From NCBI GenBank assembly GCA_937889795.1, contig CALBZH010000029.1:1-6460 (forward strand): DNA of 6,460 nucleotides, written 5' to 3'. This stretch comes from an uncultured Syntrophobacteraceae bacterium (GTDB taxonomy: Bacteria; Desulfobacterota; Syntrophobacteria; Syntrophobacterales; Syntrophobacteraceae). Below are positions 5,854 to 6,460 of the stretch, one piece after another. Every line of letters starts with the position of its first letter. Within the stretch, counting starts at the first letter, position 1. A model generated the notes under the pieces. That model was not told the origin of the DNA. It worked only from the letters and a program-made list of their open reading frames with translations, and searched no databases. Both the position numbers and the translations under genes were made by a program.

Positions 5854-6096
5854 ATGCAAACCATTAATCTCCGACAAATGCAGCCCGGGCAGAAAGGACT
5901 CATCGCTCGTGTGAGCGCTCAGGGGGAGCTGGGAAGGCGAATCCGCGATATGGGCCTGGTTCCGGGCACGTTCATTCAGGTTCAGGGTCGCGCGCCACTC
6001 AAGGATCCCGTGGCCATCCGCACGCGCGATTTCACGCTCACTCTGCGAAACAACGAGGCGGACTTCATCGAGGTCACGCTGGAAGAGCAGCCATGA
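5854..6096 (+). CDS. feoA: FeoA-family protein, second copy
   Basis: This 80-residue protein is a typical FeoA: the N-terminal strand NLRQMQPGQKGLIARV, then GELGRRIRDMGLVPGTFIQVQGRAPLKDPVAIRTRDFTLTLRNNEADFIEV, the classic SH3-like core. FeoA proteins bind or modulate FeoB at the inner membrane to support Fe(II) uptake. It has no cysteines, unlike its upstream paralogue. The ATG at 5854 gives the usual family start and has a purine-rich AGAGAG about 6 nt upstream. A GTG at 5836, preceded at 8 nt by GGGGAG, would add six residues and is a serious alternative. The TGA stop overlaps the feoB start (ATGA), implying translational coupling. CACGTG occurs at 5829-5834 and 5848-5853, possibly by chance. 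Confidence 0.95.
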   Translation: MQTINLRQMQPGQKGLIARVSAQGELGRRIRDMGLVPGTFIQVQGRAPLKDPVAIRTRDFTLTLRNNEADFIEVTLEEQP

Positions 6097-6460
6097 GCCA
6101 GGACCTTCGGGAAGTCCTGGTTGCTCTGGCTGGCAATCCCAATTGCGGCAAGACGACGCTTTTCAACGCCATTACGGGCGCCCGCCAGCACGTGGGCAAC
6201 TACCCGGGGATCACGGTGGAAAAAAAAGAAGGCGTCGTCGAAGTGGGCGACCACCGTCTGCGGCTGGTCGATCTGCCGGGGACCTATTCCCTCACGGCCT
6301 ATTCCATGGAAGAGCTTGTGGCGCGGGATTTCCTGGTTGTCGAGCGGCCCCGGGCCCTTGTCAACATCGTGGATGCCTCGAACCTCGAGCGCAATCTCTA
6401 CCTCACCGTTCAGCTCATGGAGCTTGGCATTCCCATCGTCGTGGCTCTCAACATGGTGGA
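6093..6460 (+). CDS. feoB: Ferrous iron transport protein B, N-terminal part
   Basis: FeoB is an inner-membrane Fe(II) transporter with a cytosolic N-terminal GTPase domain. Only the first 122 residues lie in the window, all from the G domain. They include G1 GNPNCGKTT (14-22), the switch I segment GNYPGITVEKKEG with the G2 Thr, G3 DLPGTYSL (60-67), the signature YSMEELVARDF, VNIVDASNLERNLYLTVQLMELG, and the start of G4 NMV(D) at the edge. All are intact, so this is an ordinary FeoB cut by the window, not a broken gene. It starts with ATG inside the ATGA overlap with the second feoA; GGAAGAG at 6081-6087 is its ribosome site. A run of eight A at 6220-6227 encodes Glu-Lys-Lys and keeps the frame. 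Confidence 0.97.
   Translation, partial: MSQDLREVLVALAGNPNCGKTTLFNAITGARQHVGNYPGITVEKKEGVVEVGDHRLRLVDLPGTYSLTAYSMEELVARDFLVVERPRALVNIVDASNLERNLYLTVQLMELGIPIVVALNMV

Noticed and set aside
6220..6227. Run of eight A in feoB as a programmed frameshift
   Set aside because: The frame is correct on both sides and the run encodes the normal FeoB sequence Glu-Lys-Lys, so there is no sign of recoding.

Overview
The window is GC-rich bacterial DNA with tightly packed genes. It carries a tRNA-Pro, a three-gene cluster (pcm / Rossmann-fold SLOG-type protein / degenerate GGDEF protein), a large unrecognised gene, and the start of a ferrous-iron uptake locus (feoA-feoA-feoB, with feoB cut by the window edge). 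Two FeoA proteins before FeoB, one with a Cys/His-rich N-terminus, together with a DUF484-like/GGDEF protein, suggest an anaerobic Gram-negative of the Desulfobacterota (former Deltaproteobacteria) type. That placement is inference from gene content; no taxonomic marker gene is present.

Layout. Bases 1-439 hold no gene I can support, only some inverted repeats and a 12-bp tandem repeat. A tRNA-Pro(TGG) lies on the minus strand at 440-517. From 655 to 3037, all on the minus strand, lie pcm (L-isoaspartyl protein repair methyltransferase), a TIGR00725-like Rossmann-fold protein 23 bp downstream, and a GAF/DUF484-like plus degenerate GGDEF protein 50 bp after that. A TTGACA promoter with an overlapping inverted repeat lies just upstream of pcm, so the three genes probably form one operon. 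From 3228 to 5213 (minus) runs a roughly 661-residue protein I do not recognise.

A divergent regulatory region at about 5214-5405 separates this gene from the feo locus on the plus strand. The first feoA (5406-5702) is followed by a very strong intrinsic terminator (5780-5807). The second feoA (5854-6096) and feoB (from 6093, ATGA overlap) lie beyond it.

FeoB is the membrane Fe(II) permease with a cytosolic GTPase domain, and FeoA proteins are small SH3-like accessory proteins. The terminator suggests that feoA1 can be made alone and that feoA2-feoB needs read-through or its own promoter. The most interesting items are this possible attenuation point, the Cys-rich FeoA, the GGDEF domain that has lost most active-site residues, and the uncharacterised gene divergent from feo.
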